From NCBI GenBank assembly GCA_914767715.1, contig OU612073.1, positions 10,602,001 to 10,666,000 on the forward strand: a stretch of DNA of 64,000 nt. The letters run 5' to 3'. A program made the position numbers and the translations under genes. Under the pieces are notes generated by a model that worked only from the letters and a program-made list of their open reading frames with translations, did no database searches and had not been told where the DNA came from. Source of the stretch: Membranipora membranacea (taxonomy: Eukaryota > Bryozoa > Gymnolaemata > Cheilostomatida > Membraniporidae). Position 1 is the first letter of the stretch. Each line of letters opens with the position of its first letter. Positions 13,001-25,300 of this stretch are shown in pieces.

Positions 13001-15072
13001 TCACTAGATTGTAGACATTAGGAGGCAATAGCTCTTCTCTACCATGTGTATAATATCCCTCATAGTATGTACAGACATCCACAGAGCTATCCTTTGTGTG
13101 TTTACGCCTGATGTGAGAGGCTGTTAGCTGGTAACACGCACTGTCTACCCTCTTTCCTTCCTTATCCTTGGAGACCTACAAAATGGCAAGTACAATTGAA
13201 AACCAAAATTTAATTATTCATTTTCTTCCAAAAATTACATTTCTACGACCGATCTAAGCGTGTCCAGGTTTACAGTGATGCTGATCATGTAACTTCATGC
13301 AATATTTGCCCTGTTGATCAGCTCTTTTGTAGATAAAGCCATACAAGTACCCTTTCTGTATGCAGCCTGTGTTTAAAACTACTACAAGTGAGAGCATGAA
13401 ATTTAAAACTTGAGAGCCAGTGTATTTTTCTATCATTTTAAGGTCTGCTATTCAAATTTATGACCCTGATCTGTAATTACCACGGGATGTACACAGAGAT
13501 TCTTCCTTGAGCTCAGAGCCAGACCGAGGATGTTAGCAGCCTCCCCCGACTCCTGCTCATAATACTTAGCTAGCTTCTTCAGCTCCTCCACCACTTTGAT
13601 AAGCTCAGGTACTGTTCTAGAGCAGTATATGACCCTTCCTACGATTGCTGGCTGTGCCTATAAGTAGAAGAATCAAAGCATACACATTTATTGTCATATT
13701 GGAATGCACAGAATTATTGTTCAAACCAATCATAATTAACCTTGTACAAATAAATTATTATTAACAACTTTTTTGAAATACTGTAAATTTGTGGGATATA
13801 GCAGAAGAATCTCTGAGCATCTCCATGACAGAAGAGCAGAGCAGATGAATTAATCAGGAAAATTCTGTGACAGAAGAGCATCACACACACACTGTTACAC
13901 TAGACTTTGAAGAAAGGGGTCATGTTACTGGTGCCATAACAAATCATGGTACCTTAACTGTCTATGCATACAGCATAGGTATATAATCTATCTGCAATAC
14001 ATCTGAATTTTCTACCATCTAATCTGAACCCTTTCGTAGGCGATTGAATAGCTATATCACAACTTTGTTGCTCATGATATCTGATTGTACCAAGTAGGAG
14101 AGGCAGAGGCTATCATACTCACCTTATGATAGGCAAAGAGAAGTGAGAGTAGAGATACAGTTTTCCCTGTACCTGAAGGCATTTCCAGTACACAATGACC
14201 CTGTAAAAAATGGTAATCACTTATCAGTGAATCATTGTATTAGAGCACTATGATCTCGCAAGATCACACCTGGATAGTTTGATTGGACTTGGATGTAGTG
14301 TACTTTGAGTTGAAACATTTAATAAGTGGACATTGTTTTGTGCAAATGTTAGCTTGTAAAAATCTCATTACATATCAGAGGAATTATGAAATTCTTGTTA
14401 TAATCAGACCATGACCTGTTATAATCAGACCATGACCTGTTATAATCAGACCATGACCTGTTATAATCAGACCAGACCGTACCATAATCTAGACCAAGTT
14501 TGGTCCTTTTGCAAGCATTCGGAGTTCTTCTCTCTCCAATGGTCCTGCGGCATGACCAGTTGAGGGGGAGCAACTGGAACGCAGGCAAATGGATCAAACC
14601 TGATCCTTATCAAACTTTCCTGCCCTTAAAATGTGGTACCTGTGCATCAATTGTCTTTTTGAGCTCCTGCATATACAAGTACTGCTCCGGATAGATGTAC
14701 TCATAAGGGAAGTACACCTCCAATCCATCGATCTCAATCCTATAGTCATGAATTTGAAAAATTTAAACTCATGGTTATACTTCCAACTACAGCAGTGTCT
14801 TGATTGAGAATTTAAAATTCAGACAAGGCAAATTGGCCCTTTCAGCCAAAACTCAATGCATTCTAATGATTAAGATTTCAGTGCTCCGCAGAGGTTTGTA
14901 TAGGGTGGAGCAACTGTAATATATACTTGTTTTGTCAAGTGAGCAACCAAAAGAAATACATTACCAAATCAAGGAGTAATAATGAGAGATCAAGGATCAC
15001 CTATTCTTTTATCTTCATCATAATCTAGTTAGATGTAACTTTTAATCAATGGGATATTGAAACTTACTTCAT
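7015..15072 (-). CDS. ERCC2: ERCC2/XPD, TFIIH DNA helicase (residues 1-555 only)
   Basis: XPD is the 5'-3' helicase of TFIIH, needed for nucleotide excision repair. Exons in transcript order: 15072-15068, 14739-14640, 14200-14123, 13657-13481, 13175-13005, 12750-12688, 12414-12291, 11955-11859, 11371-11238, 10468-10300, 9823-9705, 8996-8857, 8217-8052, 7136-7015. All phases agree. The start [21 protein letters not shown] matches the family. Walker A MPSGTGKT has its Lys at 48. The four Fe-S cysteines are at 116, 134, 155 and 190, and the DEAH box is at 234-237; all these keep the human numbering. The Arch domain is in exons 8-10, and [11 protein letters not shown] and ITSG/TLSPLD follow. After exon 14 (ending AAWYEQ) the roughly 205-residue C-terminal part with helicase motifs V and VI is missing; no such exons are seen down to position 1. 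A 5' untranslated splice acceptor lies at 15118-15119. Confidence 0.95.
8306..8430. repeat. Foldback repeat in ERCC2 intron
   Basis: Two arms, about 8306-8353 and 8383-8430, are inverted copies: AGTCTAAGTGCTCAGAC is answered by GTCTGAGCACCTAGACT, and GAGTTAGTGG by CCACTAACTA. The loop is short and AT-rich. This looks like a small non-autonomous foldback element. Confidence 0.7.
11641..11750. repeat. Hairpin repeat of the TTGCTCCC family, copy 1
   Basis: The left arm has GATCAAATTTG then GGTTGCTCCC; the right arm has GGGAGAGCAAC then ATTGATCC. It lies in an ERCC2 intron. Seven related copies lie elsewhere in the window. Confidence 0.55.
14396..14478. repeat. 21-base tandem repeat, four copies
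   Basis: The unit TGTTATAATCAGACCATGACC starts at 14396, 14417, 14438 and 14459, the last copy being cut short. It lies in ERCC2 intron 2. On the minus strand it reads as a seven-residue SDYNRSW repeat, which I take as a by-product, not protein. Confidence 0.9.
14487..14607. repeat. Hairpin repeat of the TTGCTCCC family, copy 2
   Basis: It runs from CTAGACCAAGTTTGGTCC to AACGCAGGCAAATGGATCAAACCTGATCC, with GGGGGAGCAACT in the right arm. It lies directly beside the 21-base tandem repeat in ERCC2 intron 2. Confidence 0.6.
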
Positions 15073-15117
15073 CGTTTTTCTTTGTGCAGATGTACTGCTT
15101 CCAGAGTTTATACAGGT

Positions 15118-16388
15118 CTGAAAATAAAGACGATACTAAACATTCTAATATCTTAATAACCCTAGAAAAGGTATCCTTGTCGTGTTGAATGGATAAGGGT
15201 CTAGGCAGGGAATACCCTTGTCCACTTGTCTACTCAGTCCGGTGTGAACCAAACAGGATGAACAATCAAATCAATCAATATCAAACTAAAGAGCTCAGGT
15301 CATTGATCAAACACAGATTGAGAACTATGTACTTTCCTAGATTGCCTTTGGTTGATAAGAATCATTTATTACTATCATTTAAAATCACACCATTACTTCC
15401 ATTCTCCCTGCACTGCAGTCACGACTCGTGATAAACAACAGCAGTGGAGTTAAAGAGATCCAAAACCCACATCGATGGATTGTAATCAGAAACATTCCTC
15501 TTGTTTGACACTGACTCATTTAAAGCTTAGTATGAACATTTTCAGCTTAGTTGAACTGCTTGTCTTGTTTGTTTCATTGCTCTTCTAGCAGCACAGCACT
15601 TTGTCTGTAGTTGTTGCAAGTCCACTGGACTTGCACCAATAAAAGGGAAGGCCCATGACTAGCACATAGGGTAGATATCTCACCCTGACTACAACTAGGC
15701 TCTAGCAAGTTGATGACCATGAATGATGGTGGAGTTACTCTTGGACCATTGGAATTACAGTAACACTAACAGGGGAACTCCTTTGGTTGTAGTTAGTGAA
15801 GCCCATATGTTGTCCAGCAAGGGATAGGGTGATGAGGAGTAAGACCCATATTGATTATGTAGTTATATATCTCCTAGATGTGATGTAGCAGCACCAAGCA
15901 GTACACAATTGTACAACAAATAGGCACAATGTACTGGTTTTTCACCGTTTTTCTCACCAATACAAAATAATTTCCAAGGCATGAAAAATTGTAGCTGGAG
16001 TTTTCACCAGCTATGACGAGACGCTGTACAACAAATCCATTAGAGTAATTCAGGTTTTTGGGTTATTTCATTTGTCCATTGACAACAGTACCACTGAGTA
16101 ATATTTTTCACAATATAATTTTATTTTTTAATCTTTTAAAAATTTAAAATTAATGTGAGAGGGAATAAAGTCTAATTCTCAGGAAGATTTGATATAAGAA
16201 TTTAAAAAAAGATGGTGTTTTATTTTTCTTCATAGGGATGTCTTTTGTTTATGTCTGTTTTTTTATCACCACACAAGGTGAGGGATGTTCAAAATGTTGA
16301 GAATAAGCTGATGAGATCTTCTTTTTGTATGTGTGACTACCTGATTTTCACTTCTAAAGCAGGACCCTATAATAGCTGACAGAAAAAC
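15118..16388. promoter_or_regulatory. Divergent promoter region between ERCC2 and CEP162
   Basis: ERCC2 is read leftward from 15072 and CEP162 rightward from 16389, so this roughly 1.3 kb stretch should hold both promoters. It contains no recognised exon. A 21-base dyad (15615-15635, TGCAAGTCCA around one C) is followed at once by CCAAT and an AATAAAAG string. A looser inverted pair (ACTACAACTA and GGTTGTAGTTAG, about 15689-15800) lies beside it. Promoter function is inferred from gene orientation. Confidence 0.45.
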
Positions 16389-19300
16389 ATGGCCAGGAGA
16401 AGGCCACCACCCTCAAAATCTTCACTGGATGACCAATTCGATGCATTTCTCAAAGCTGTAAGTCACTCTTCCCCCTCTATTGTTATAAGTTAGAAAGTGT
16501 GTAGTGTTATTATTATGTATGGCGAGGGTCACTGTGAGTGTCAATATATGTGATTGCCTATAGTGACAACAATACAATACATCGTATGTGAGTTGCCCTC
16601 ACAGTTGATACATAACAGTACAAATAGGATCAATAGGTCAAAGAATAAAGATTATTTATTTCAAGATTGAGATAGATTTTGAATTATTTTATGATTTTTC
16701 AGTCGATGGGATCAGACTCTGATACTTCTCTATCGAAGTATATCCAGCCGAAAGCAAAGAAACCTGAGAAGCCCTGGTGGCAGTCCTCGATTGAGTCATC
16801 AGATGATTTTGATCATCAACCTAGTCCAGGTAGGCATTACCATGTTCTGAATTTGATAAAGGCTAATCCTTATGTTGTGTGGTTCAGTGAACCGTCTTCG
16901 GGAGAGGAAACTCATGGCTAGAATTACATAGATGGATATTCTTAGTGGTCATTTGAGGTCACACCCAAACTGATCTCCTGTACTAGCGCCCCAAGCTGTT
17001 GCTCTTGCGTCTCAAGAGAGAGTTGAACAATCTTAGCCATCTATATCGTGTACCAACTTTGACTCGCCAGTTAATACAACATTTAAAAGCAGTAGAATGT
17101 ATAGTTACTACTTGTCAATTGAATAATCAATTACTCAACTGATAGTTTTACCCATTCAATTATCTAGCTGTAGTCCATATGTTTGATGAGAACATGATGT
17201 TGTTGACAGTATTTGCTTGTAGGATAAAGCTTGTCAATCTTGCCTCCTTATTGCAGGTCCATCAAAAAGTTTTATGAAGAAGAAAAAGCCTCTTATACCT
17301 CCAATCGCTCCAAAGGTCAGTAGTATAGTGATTAGTGCGTAAATACTTTTCGTTCATTGTTCATTATCATTTCAGGTAAAGCTGAAGATTACATTTAAGA
17401 CTGTCGTTGAAGTTATTATACTACTGATCTTAGATATTCTACTGAACTGAATGTCTGAAAAGTTATAGTAACCCTTAGGTAGAACCTAGATCAAGTTTGA
17501 TCCATTTTTCCCTCATTAGAATTCTCCCCCCCCCCCCCCTCTACAGACTTCGGCGTGTCAGTAGAGGAGGGGCAATTCCAATGAGGGAAAAATGAATCAA
17601 ACTTGATCTAAGTAGAACCGTAGATTATATACAGATTCCCTTATTTTCTGTAGGCCTGACATTTAAGCTCATGTTTTTTTTATTCAATAGACTCCTGAAG
17701 AAGATCCAAAAAAGAAAAATGGCAAAGGTATGTGTGAGCATTATTCGAGTAGATCTTATTTCCAGGTAGGATAGGGAAACAAATAAAAGGTTTAGCTCAA
17801 GTCAATTCAATAATCGTGAACCTTGTAGTATTTTTAAATACTCTGTAAATTTGCATGGTGATCTAGTTAACTTCACCTCTCATTGATGTCAAATTGATAT
17901 ATCAATGCATTTACTAAGACCTTAGAAAGGAGCATTGTACAATGAACAAAATTCATATCTATAATGAGGGTTCATTGAGTGGAGCAAGTTTTAGGAAAAA
18001 GGAATAATTCCTGCTTCACTGAAATCTTGCCAATGCCCCTATCAAAACGTACTAGGATCGTTATCTAGGCACAAAATTGCACAGAAAAAAAAACATTTTC
18101 AAGGTAAAATATAAACTCCGAAATAAACATCTAGTTTTCAAAATTAACTGTTATATGTCACAACGCTGAGAGCCGTTACTAGAATCAGTATAACTGTAGA
18201 AGTTATCTTTCCGCTGCCGTTGTTGTGGTTCTCTCTGTACACCAGTCTTGTAGATTCGAGGCCAGTCCAGAAAACAACCTGGTGCTGGACAACTGTAGCC
18301 CTGAAAATAAGAGTGTGGCTATGTTATAACTCGTAATTTTGTAAATAGGTCCGGAACCACTAAAAATTCCATGAATTGAATCGGGTATATAAGACATGTA
18401 TGAGTGCACAATGATGTGCTAGCAAAGTCAATGGCAAAAAGCTCATCATGATTTGGTGCTATGACAAATAAAATATTACAGGTTATCAGGATAGTTAAAA
18501 CAAATTTGATCTGACATCCTTTCAGTTCACCATAAACTTTTTTCCTAAAAGCCTGAATATTAGCAAGCAGTTTCAATAGCATAGGTAGGAGTTTGAATAA
18601 GCTAATGTTAGCTAACCACAGATTTCTAGCCTGTTCAAACGGTGAACTTTTTCTTCTTTGAAAACTTTACTCTTCCAGGGAACAAGTGTTTACATGGTTA
18701 TAACCTGTATTACTCACTTGAATATCACATCACCCTTGTGTGTACCAGGTCTCCAGTGGACCCTTAGATACTGTGGGGGTCCTCCAGTCACAGGAATAGT
18801 GTGATGTGACTCATCTGGGTGCTCCTAGAATGATGGGTAGATGTAATTTAGGATTGATCCAACTTGCCTACAATTCGGTTCGCTCCCAGTCTATTGGATC
18901 AAGGTCGGGAGCAAACTCAAATGCAGGAAAATTGGCTCATCATCATTGGGTTCAATATGATCTATGACTAGATGTTAGTTTAGTCACAGAATAAGTGAGT
19001 TGGTAATTGTCATCTGTCTGGCATTTTCAAAGTTTTGTCAGTTCTTAAAGGACAGACATTTGATTTATTCCCAATGGAATTACCCCTCAGGCAGATAATA
19101 TTTTTAGTCTTTGACATATTTCAACACATTTCTGTGCAATCTGTAGCAGATTCTGACCCGTCCTTTTTGGTTGATACAGAAAAACTTATTAGATTTACAT
19201 GGTAACAAATCTGTTGAGGTATTAGTGGCCCGATGTTATGTTTACATATATTTTCTTTGCTTGCTTACCTGAGTTTGGTGTTGATCTCCTTCCGATTGTT

Positions 19301-22300
19301 GGCCAGTTGTTCCAGTACTACCAGTAGAAGGTCCCTGTAAGATAAGACAAAGAGTCTCTAAAGCTAGCCAAGTAATAATGCCAGTATAAATTTACCTAAA
19401 TGACTTAAATATGATATAAACAAAACAGGGAAACAAAGATGCTGATATGCTGCTTCAATAACTTACGGTGGTCACTGATGTTACTGATGGTCACCATTCA
19501 AATGAAATAATGTCTTTGAAGCTGTGGAAACAGTATTTTCAATAACAAGTAGGTAGGCAGTGTCTCCTATTGGGTTGTCCTCCTCTAGAAAATGTAAGCA
19601 TGACTCCCATATCACTGTGATAAAATAAATCATTCTCTGAAAAGCTTCGAGAAGGGACAATTACTTTTAATATAGATATTGAGTACTTACATCAGTTGGA
19701 TGAGGACTTGTCAGATCATGTTCCTCATGGTGGACATCCTACAACCATGGAATTATTGTGAGATTAACTTAAATAAAATTAAAATGGTATTCTAACCTGC
19801 GGAGTATATTCTAAATACGGTTACACCTACAGTAAATACAAGTAGGTCGTAGCTATCGCCATTTGTGGATAAATTTGTCAAAGCAACTTTAGTTGGAAGA
19901 CCTTTATCAAAAGTCTCGTCTCACCCACATCAATCATCAGAATTTGTGCTCCAACTGTCACATACGTGAAGGTTGTGCACTTTTTACTTACAATACTAGT
20001 GGAGCAGCCACAGCTTTATCGTAACCATTGATATCAATTCATGGATTTGTGGTAAAGGCTATATGGTATTTGCGGTGCAATTACATCAGTAATTGATCTA
20101 TCTAAAATTCTGAAAGCTTTAATGTTATGTATTTGACTGACGCCCGAGAAACTCAGGCCAACTATTTGACAAATGTTTACAAGGGGTCGGCTGTAGCATT
20201 ACTGAACTTTTGAACCAATCAAAGATTAGAAATTGTTTCCAGCAATCATACATAAATTACCATAATCTTGTTCAGGGTCAGATATGCTCCCCTAATCCAT
20301 GAATATATATCAATGATCGTAATGCCTTGAAAGCTCAGTTTTTTTATTACCATCTAAAAGTTTCACTGGCATAGACAGCATATTTGCTAATAATTAAGAA
20401 CATCAAAGTAGAGAAGAGTACACATACCTCTTTATCATGATCCTCCCGTCGGCTGTATGATAGTGTGTGTGTTACTGTACCCTGGAAATAAACAAATAAC
20501 AATATGCTGACAGTAGTCTGAGAACATAAGCTGAATCAAACCAGGCATTCACTAACGCCCTGATCAAAACAGCTTGGGAACTCCTGCTACGCTGCCATGT
20601 GTTTGAGGGGTGTTTAATGTTATTCAGAGATCACATTTAAGCTTTAGTAAATTAGTGATCGGTCCGCATTTTGATCTCAGATGTAATAATCAGGAGAGGT
20701 CCCTCGGGCAAATATTCTAACAGGGCGTCAATAATACCACATTTTTTTCAGGCCAGGCACAGTCACATTAATCAGGTGCATATACAAGGTATTTTTGTGC
20801 ATAACTAGGGAAGCAGTTAATTCATTATCTATGTTTCAGCCGTTGATTATTAAAGTTTTGCCGCAAGCATTGTTATTTGTAATACAAATTTTGCTGCAAA
20901 CATCGTTATTTACAATAAAATTTGCTTCTTCACTGTAGGTAAACTCACTCAAGTATCTTATAATTCTCTCAAGAAAACCTTACAAAATGTATAGCAATAT
21001 ACATGTACTCTGTAGAATATGTACATGATATGAAGTACCATATTGAATGAAATTGAGTAGTTTTAGATCCTGTTTTTTAAAAACAAAGAAGCTATTTAAT
21101 ACCTTTCCATTCCTATCACAGTCGATGTGCTGAACGCCCACTCCAGTTGAGAGCTCAAACTCTCCGACTATATGACTGGGATGCTCTGCACATTGTGCTT
21201 GTATTATGAATCCGAAAAAAGTAGATCCACTCAGAACAACTGGAAAACAACAAATATATATAAATGTGGTGCAATAGAGGAAATTTGATTTGAAAAGTTA
21301 TCTGTATGTTGATGTTTGCATCACCCATAGCTATGTCTATGGTTATGCCATCAGCATTCGTAAAAAAAGTTTTAGCAAAACTTACAATTTGCAGTTTGTC
21401 AAAAAAAGTTCAACTTTGGCCAACAATTTACCCGCCGATATGTTGTGACCAAATATTCTCGTTTTGTTACTGGTGAAAATCCTTTTTTTATTTTCATGAC
21501 TCCTGGAAGCGGGTAGTGGTGCTGTCAAACTGGTTTCGTTTTTTGTTGCCGATTTCATTTAAGTTACATAAAGTAACCAAATAAAGATTACCAAGTATAT
21601 AGGACCGTGATGATACCCACAAACTTATCTAGCAATTGTTTTCATTACAAAGAGAAAATATATTACAATGAGTTAAAACCATTACCCCATATAATATATT
21701 ATACATGTTATACAAGGAATTATTATTTATTATGATATATTATATTTATTATTAATTTAATTCCTTACCTTCTATCTCGGCCTCATCGTTGTCATAGTGA
21801 TGAGCTCCCAGTGTCAGTGTGTACGGGCTTTCAATACTCTGAGGTGACACGATAGCACTTCCATTCATCAGGCCAGTGTGCTTAGGAGTCATGTCTGTAC
21901 ATGCTTCTTTAGGTGCTCCATTTGGGAAGCTTAGAACTGTTCCCAACAAAGTTGGGATCAGAAATACTTTTAAAAGTCGCATGTTTCACACCAAAGATGA
22001 ATTTGATAGACAATCTACAAAAAAAAGATCTTTGTAAAAGATTGCTAGGATAAAATACTGAGACATGGCTTGAACCAAATGGAATAAATGTAATAAATAA
22101 ATAACACATAATAAAAAAGTTTTGAATTCTCTCTGATTGAATTTGGAGGTTTATCTTGGTGTGTAAAGTGCACAGAAACCTGAAGAATGTCAGCAGTAAA
22201 AACTCAAAATCAAAAAAATTTACACTAAGCACTACCAACTTTTCCAACAAGATGCACCAGCAAAGCTTCAGACTGATCTGCGTGCTCACTATTTGTGGAT

Positions 22301-25300
22301 GCTTATTTATCTGTGGCACACATGTTTCTCTCAGGAGCTATATTTTCCTATTCAAGGCTCATTTGTTTGGGGCGGCTGTGCTGCTCGTCCCGTTCAACTT
22401 AGTTGGAACACCCATTAGCGAATGTATGTTTTTTTCTATAGGAGCACCTAGGCATTATTTAGAACTCATGTTTCAATTTTCAATATTTCTATAACAGTTA
22501 TCACTACCTTGATGGGAGTTTTTTAGCTAGGGATTAACTTCACAAGGCTACATTTGCAGATCAGAATTCATCTTGCATTGTTTCATTGTTGTTGTATTGT
22601 AGATTCGGGCAATAAGCAGGATGGGGGAGGAGCTAAAGCACAGGACTCCGCCCCTACATCTCAGTTCTTACAGGATATAACCACTGGTCCATTCTCTGCA
22701 AGGGCATCAGGCACAGAACCTACACTAAGAAGCTCCAAGCTGTGAGTTGTTGTGATTAATTCCCCCCAATTCCAGCTACAGTACATCAAACATGATAGCC
22801 TCCCTCTAGGGTCTTATAACAAAGTCTGGATGCAATAGCTGTTGAGATAAAATGGACTTGCACACTATTACAATATTACATCAAAATAATATATATGTGC
22901 AGCAATAATCCTTATAACTTGGCTCATTAAATAGGTGAAGTTGTCTCCCTTTGAACATTCACTATTATAACAATTTATTTATCATAATTATGAATTTATT
23001 GCAGACTCACAGAAACAGATGAATTTAGAGAGTCGCAACTGTCATTTGGTGAGTGTGATTCCTCAGCCTGACGATCTGTCGCCACTTATATCATTCAACA
23101 ACCAATATGGCAACAACAACAATACATCAGCAAAATGTAAAATCGCCTAGTCTTTTGACACATAGACTCATAGACTTAATATATACTAAGTATATTAAGT
23201 CTATGGTTTGACATGACTTGTGATAGTTAGAGAGGAAATGCAGAGATCAATATTTTTGGCAGTTTCCTTTGAGATTTTCAAGTCTCATTCTTCGTTAGGC
23301 TGAGAGATCAGAATGGTCACAAGCACAATGGTTTACAGTTTCAACCCTGAGGACTGTAACAGTAGCTCATGGAATCAAAGTTCACCTCCGCATGATCGAG
23401 TTGTGAGACCTAAATCCTTCTCTACTTTTTACTGATATACAGTTACACACTAGACCCACAGGCCTAATGTTGTAACCCTATATCTGCCGTACCATAATTA
23501 TTCTAATGTCCTTGGAAAATTGACGATGAGGTCATCAAAATTTTGTAGCCTACAACATTGAGTGGTCATTTCGATAACACACAACTAAGGCATTGTTATG
23601 CTACATATGCACTCAAAAATATCATATATAGTGTCTATGTTGAAATTTAACCATCGTTGTGGATAGAGTTTCTTTGCTTTGTCTGTGGTCCAGGTAGTCC
23701 GGTGTCCATTCTTCAGCTGGCTACTGTTTGCGTGCCTTTTCCAAATCTGCTTTACGAGGTATTCCTATACAACATTCTAGAATCACAGGTTCATAGGACA
23801 AATGATTTCCTATAACATGCAATCATTGCGTTGAAATATCAGTCTTTATATTTTGACAAATATACCACTATTTTTTTCAAAACAGAGGTCTTTTTCTGCC
23901 AAAACTACCATCTTATGGCTCCTTTGTGAGTGATCAAGACTTGCCACTACAACTACATATCCTCTAAATTAATTGGGTCGATATAAAAGATCGAAAGAGT
24001 GAGGATTGAAATGATTGCAATAATTTTAATTGAAAACATCCTGTCTCTAACTATTCGCTCTGACATCCAACACAAATATCTTGAAAAAATACTGAATTAA
24101 CTTTTGATACCTTGGGGGTACTTTTTGATCCCATGATATTAGACCCTCTAATTATAATAACTCCTACCAGATTACAGGTGTTTAGTCACGCCAGCTGATG
24201 TTACATAATGATCATGTGACAAAAAATAGATGTTTGGGTTTAATTAAAACCAAGATCAAATAACAGATAAAGGTTTGTCATTACGGGCATAATTCTCTGC
24301 ACGGTTTTATGAACAGGGATCGAACAAGATTTGTAGCATGTTCAAAGGTGGATATCCTGGTGCTAGCTTGTAGTACATAAAATTATTCATTCTCAAATGG
24401 CAAGGTTTTCCACTACACACTGTAACTTTCCCAAAAAAAATTTTTCACAATCTGGAAGGAATTTGAGCAGTGTTGAGGTATTCTTCATACAAAATTTCAA
24501 CCTCAAAACTCTTATTAGTGAGAATATAACTCCCTGCCCATTTGTGGATTGTGTATTTTCATATTCACTTAATTTGCAGAACAAAGTACGGAGACAAATC
24601 ATGACACTCTGGAGGAGGCTGCAGATAAAAGTCGCTTTTTCAAGGTAATTTCTCTGGGCCTTATTTGCGTAACGTCACGATATCCCGTCTCGATAGCTTC
24701 ATCTGGCTGGCAGATTGCGCTCAAATCAAACACAATCCGTATATATCCTGTTTTAGTTTTTGTGATGAATGTTTTCATTTTGCTTTTGATATTGTAAAGT
24801 TGCTTATCTTACCACATATAAATCATGCGATTTCAAACAAATACTGAAGGATCAGAATAATAGTCAAACCCGAGGAACACGGTTGAAAGGTAGGCGGAGT
24901 ATGTTTGTGTATTTTTTAAACTAAAATCTAGGTGGCGTCATTTCTTTACAGAAACTGGCAGTTGATGCCGAGGGTACTCTTGATTACTCGAGGATGAACA
25001 GGGAACTTGGTGAGACAGGACAGACTTCCTACCTGGACGCAACTCAGCAACAACATCAACAGGTGGCAATTATCATCAGCGCAGTTGAAATTGAAGGACA
25101 CACCGCATTTGTTTTTTATTTTACATGAGTTTACCACGATAATATTTTTACAAGAAAACATATGGTTTCTTAAAGTTTGTGATTAACAAAAAATATATAG
25201 TGGTAGTATGCGCCTATAATTTTTTTGCAATATAATCCAATTGAAATATTGCCTGTCCATTATGCATGCACACAGTGTGTGTCCCATTCATGTCATCTTG

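Noticed and set aside
14349-14597. Minus-strand frame with SDYNRSW repeats
   Set aside because: A translation of the 21-base tandem repeat inside an ERCC2 intron.
22252-22494. Plus-strand hydrophobic frame starting MHQQSFRLICVLTICG
   Set aside because: It resembles a signal peptide but lies antisense to the Reeler gene's 5' leader, lacks a domain and has no convincing splice partner.
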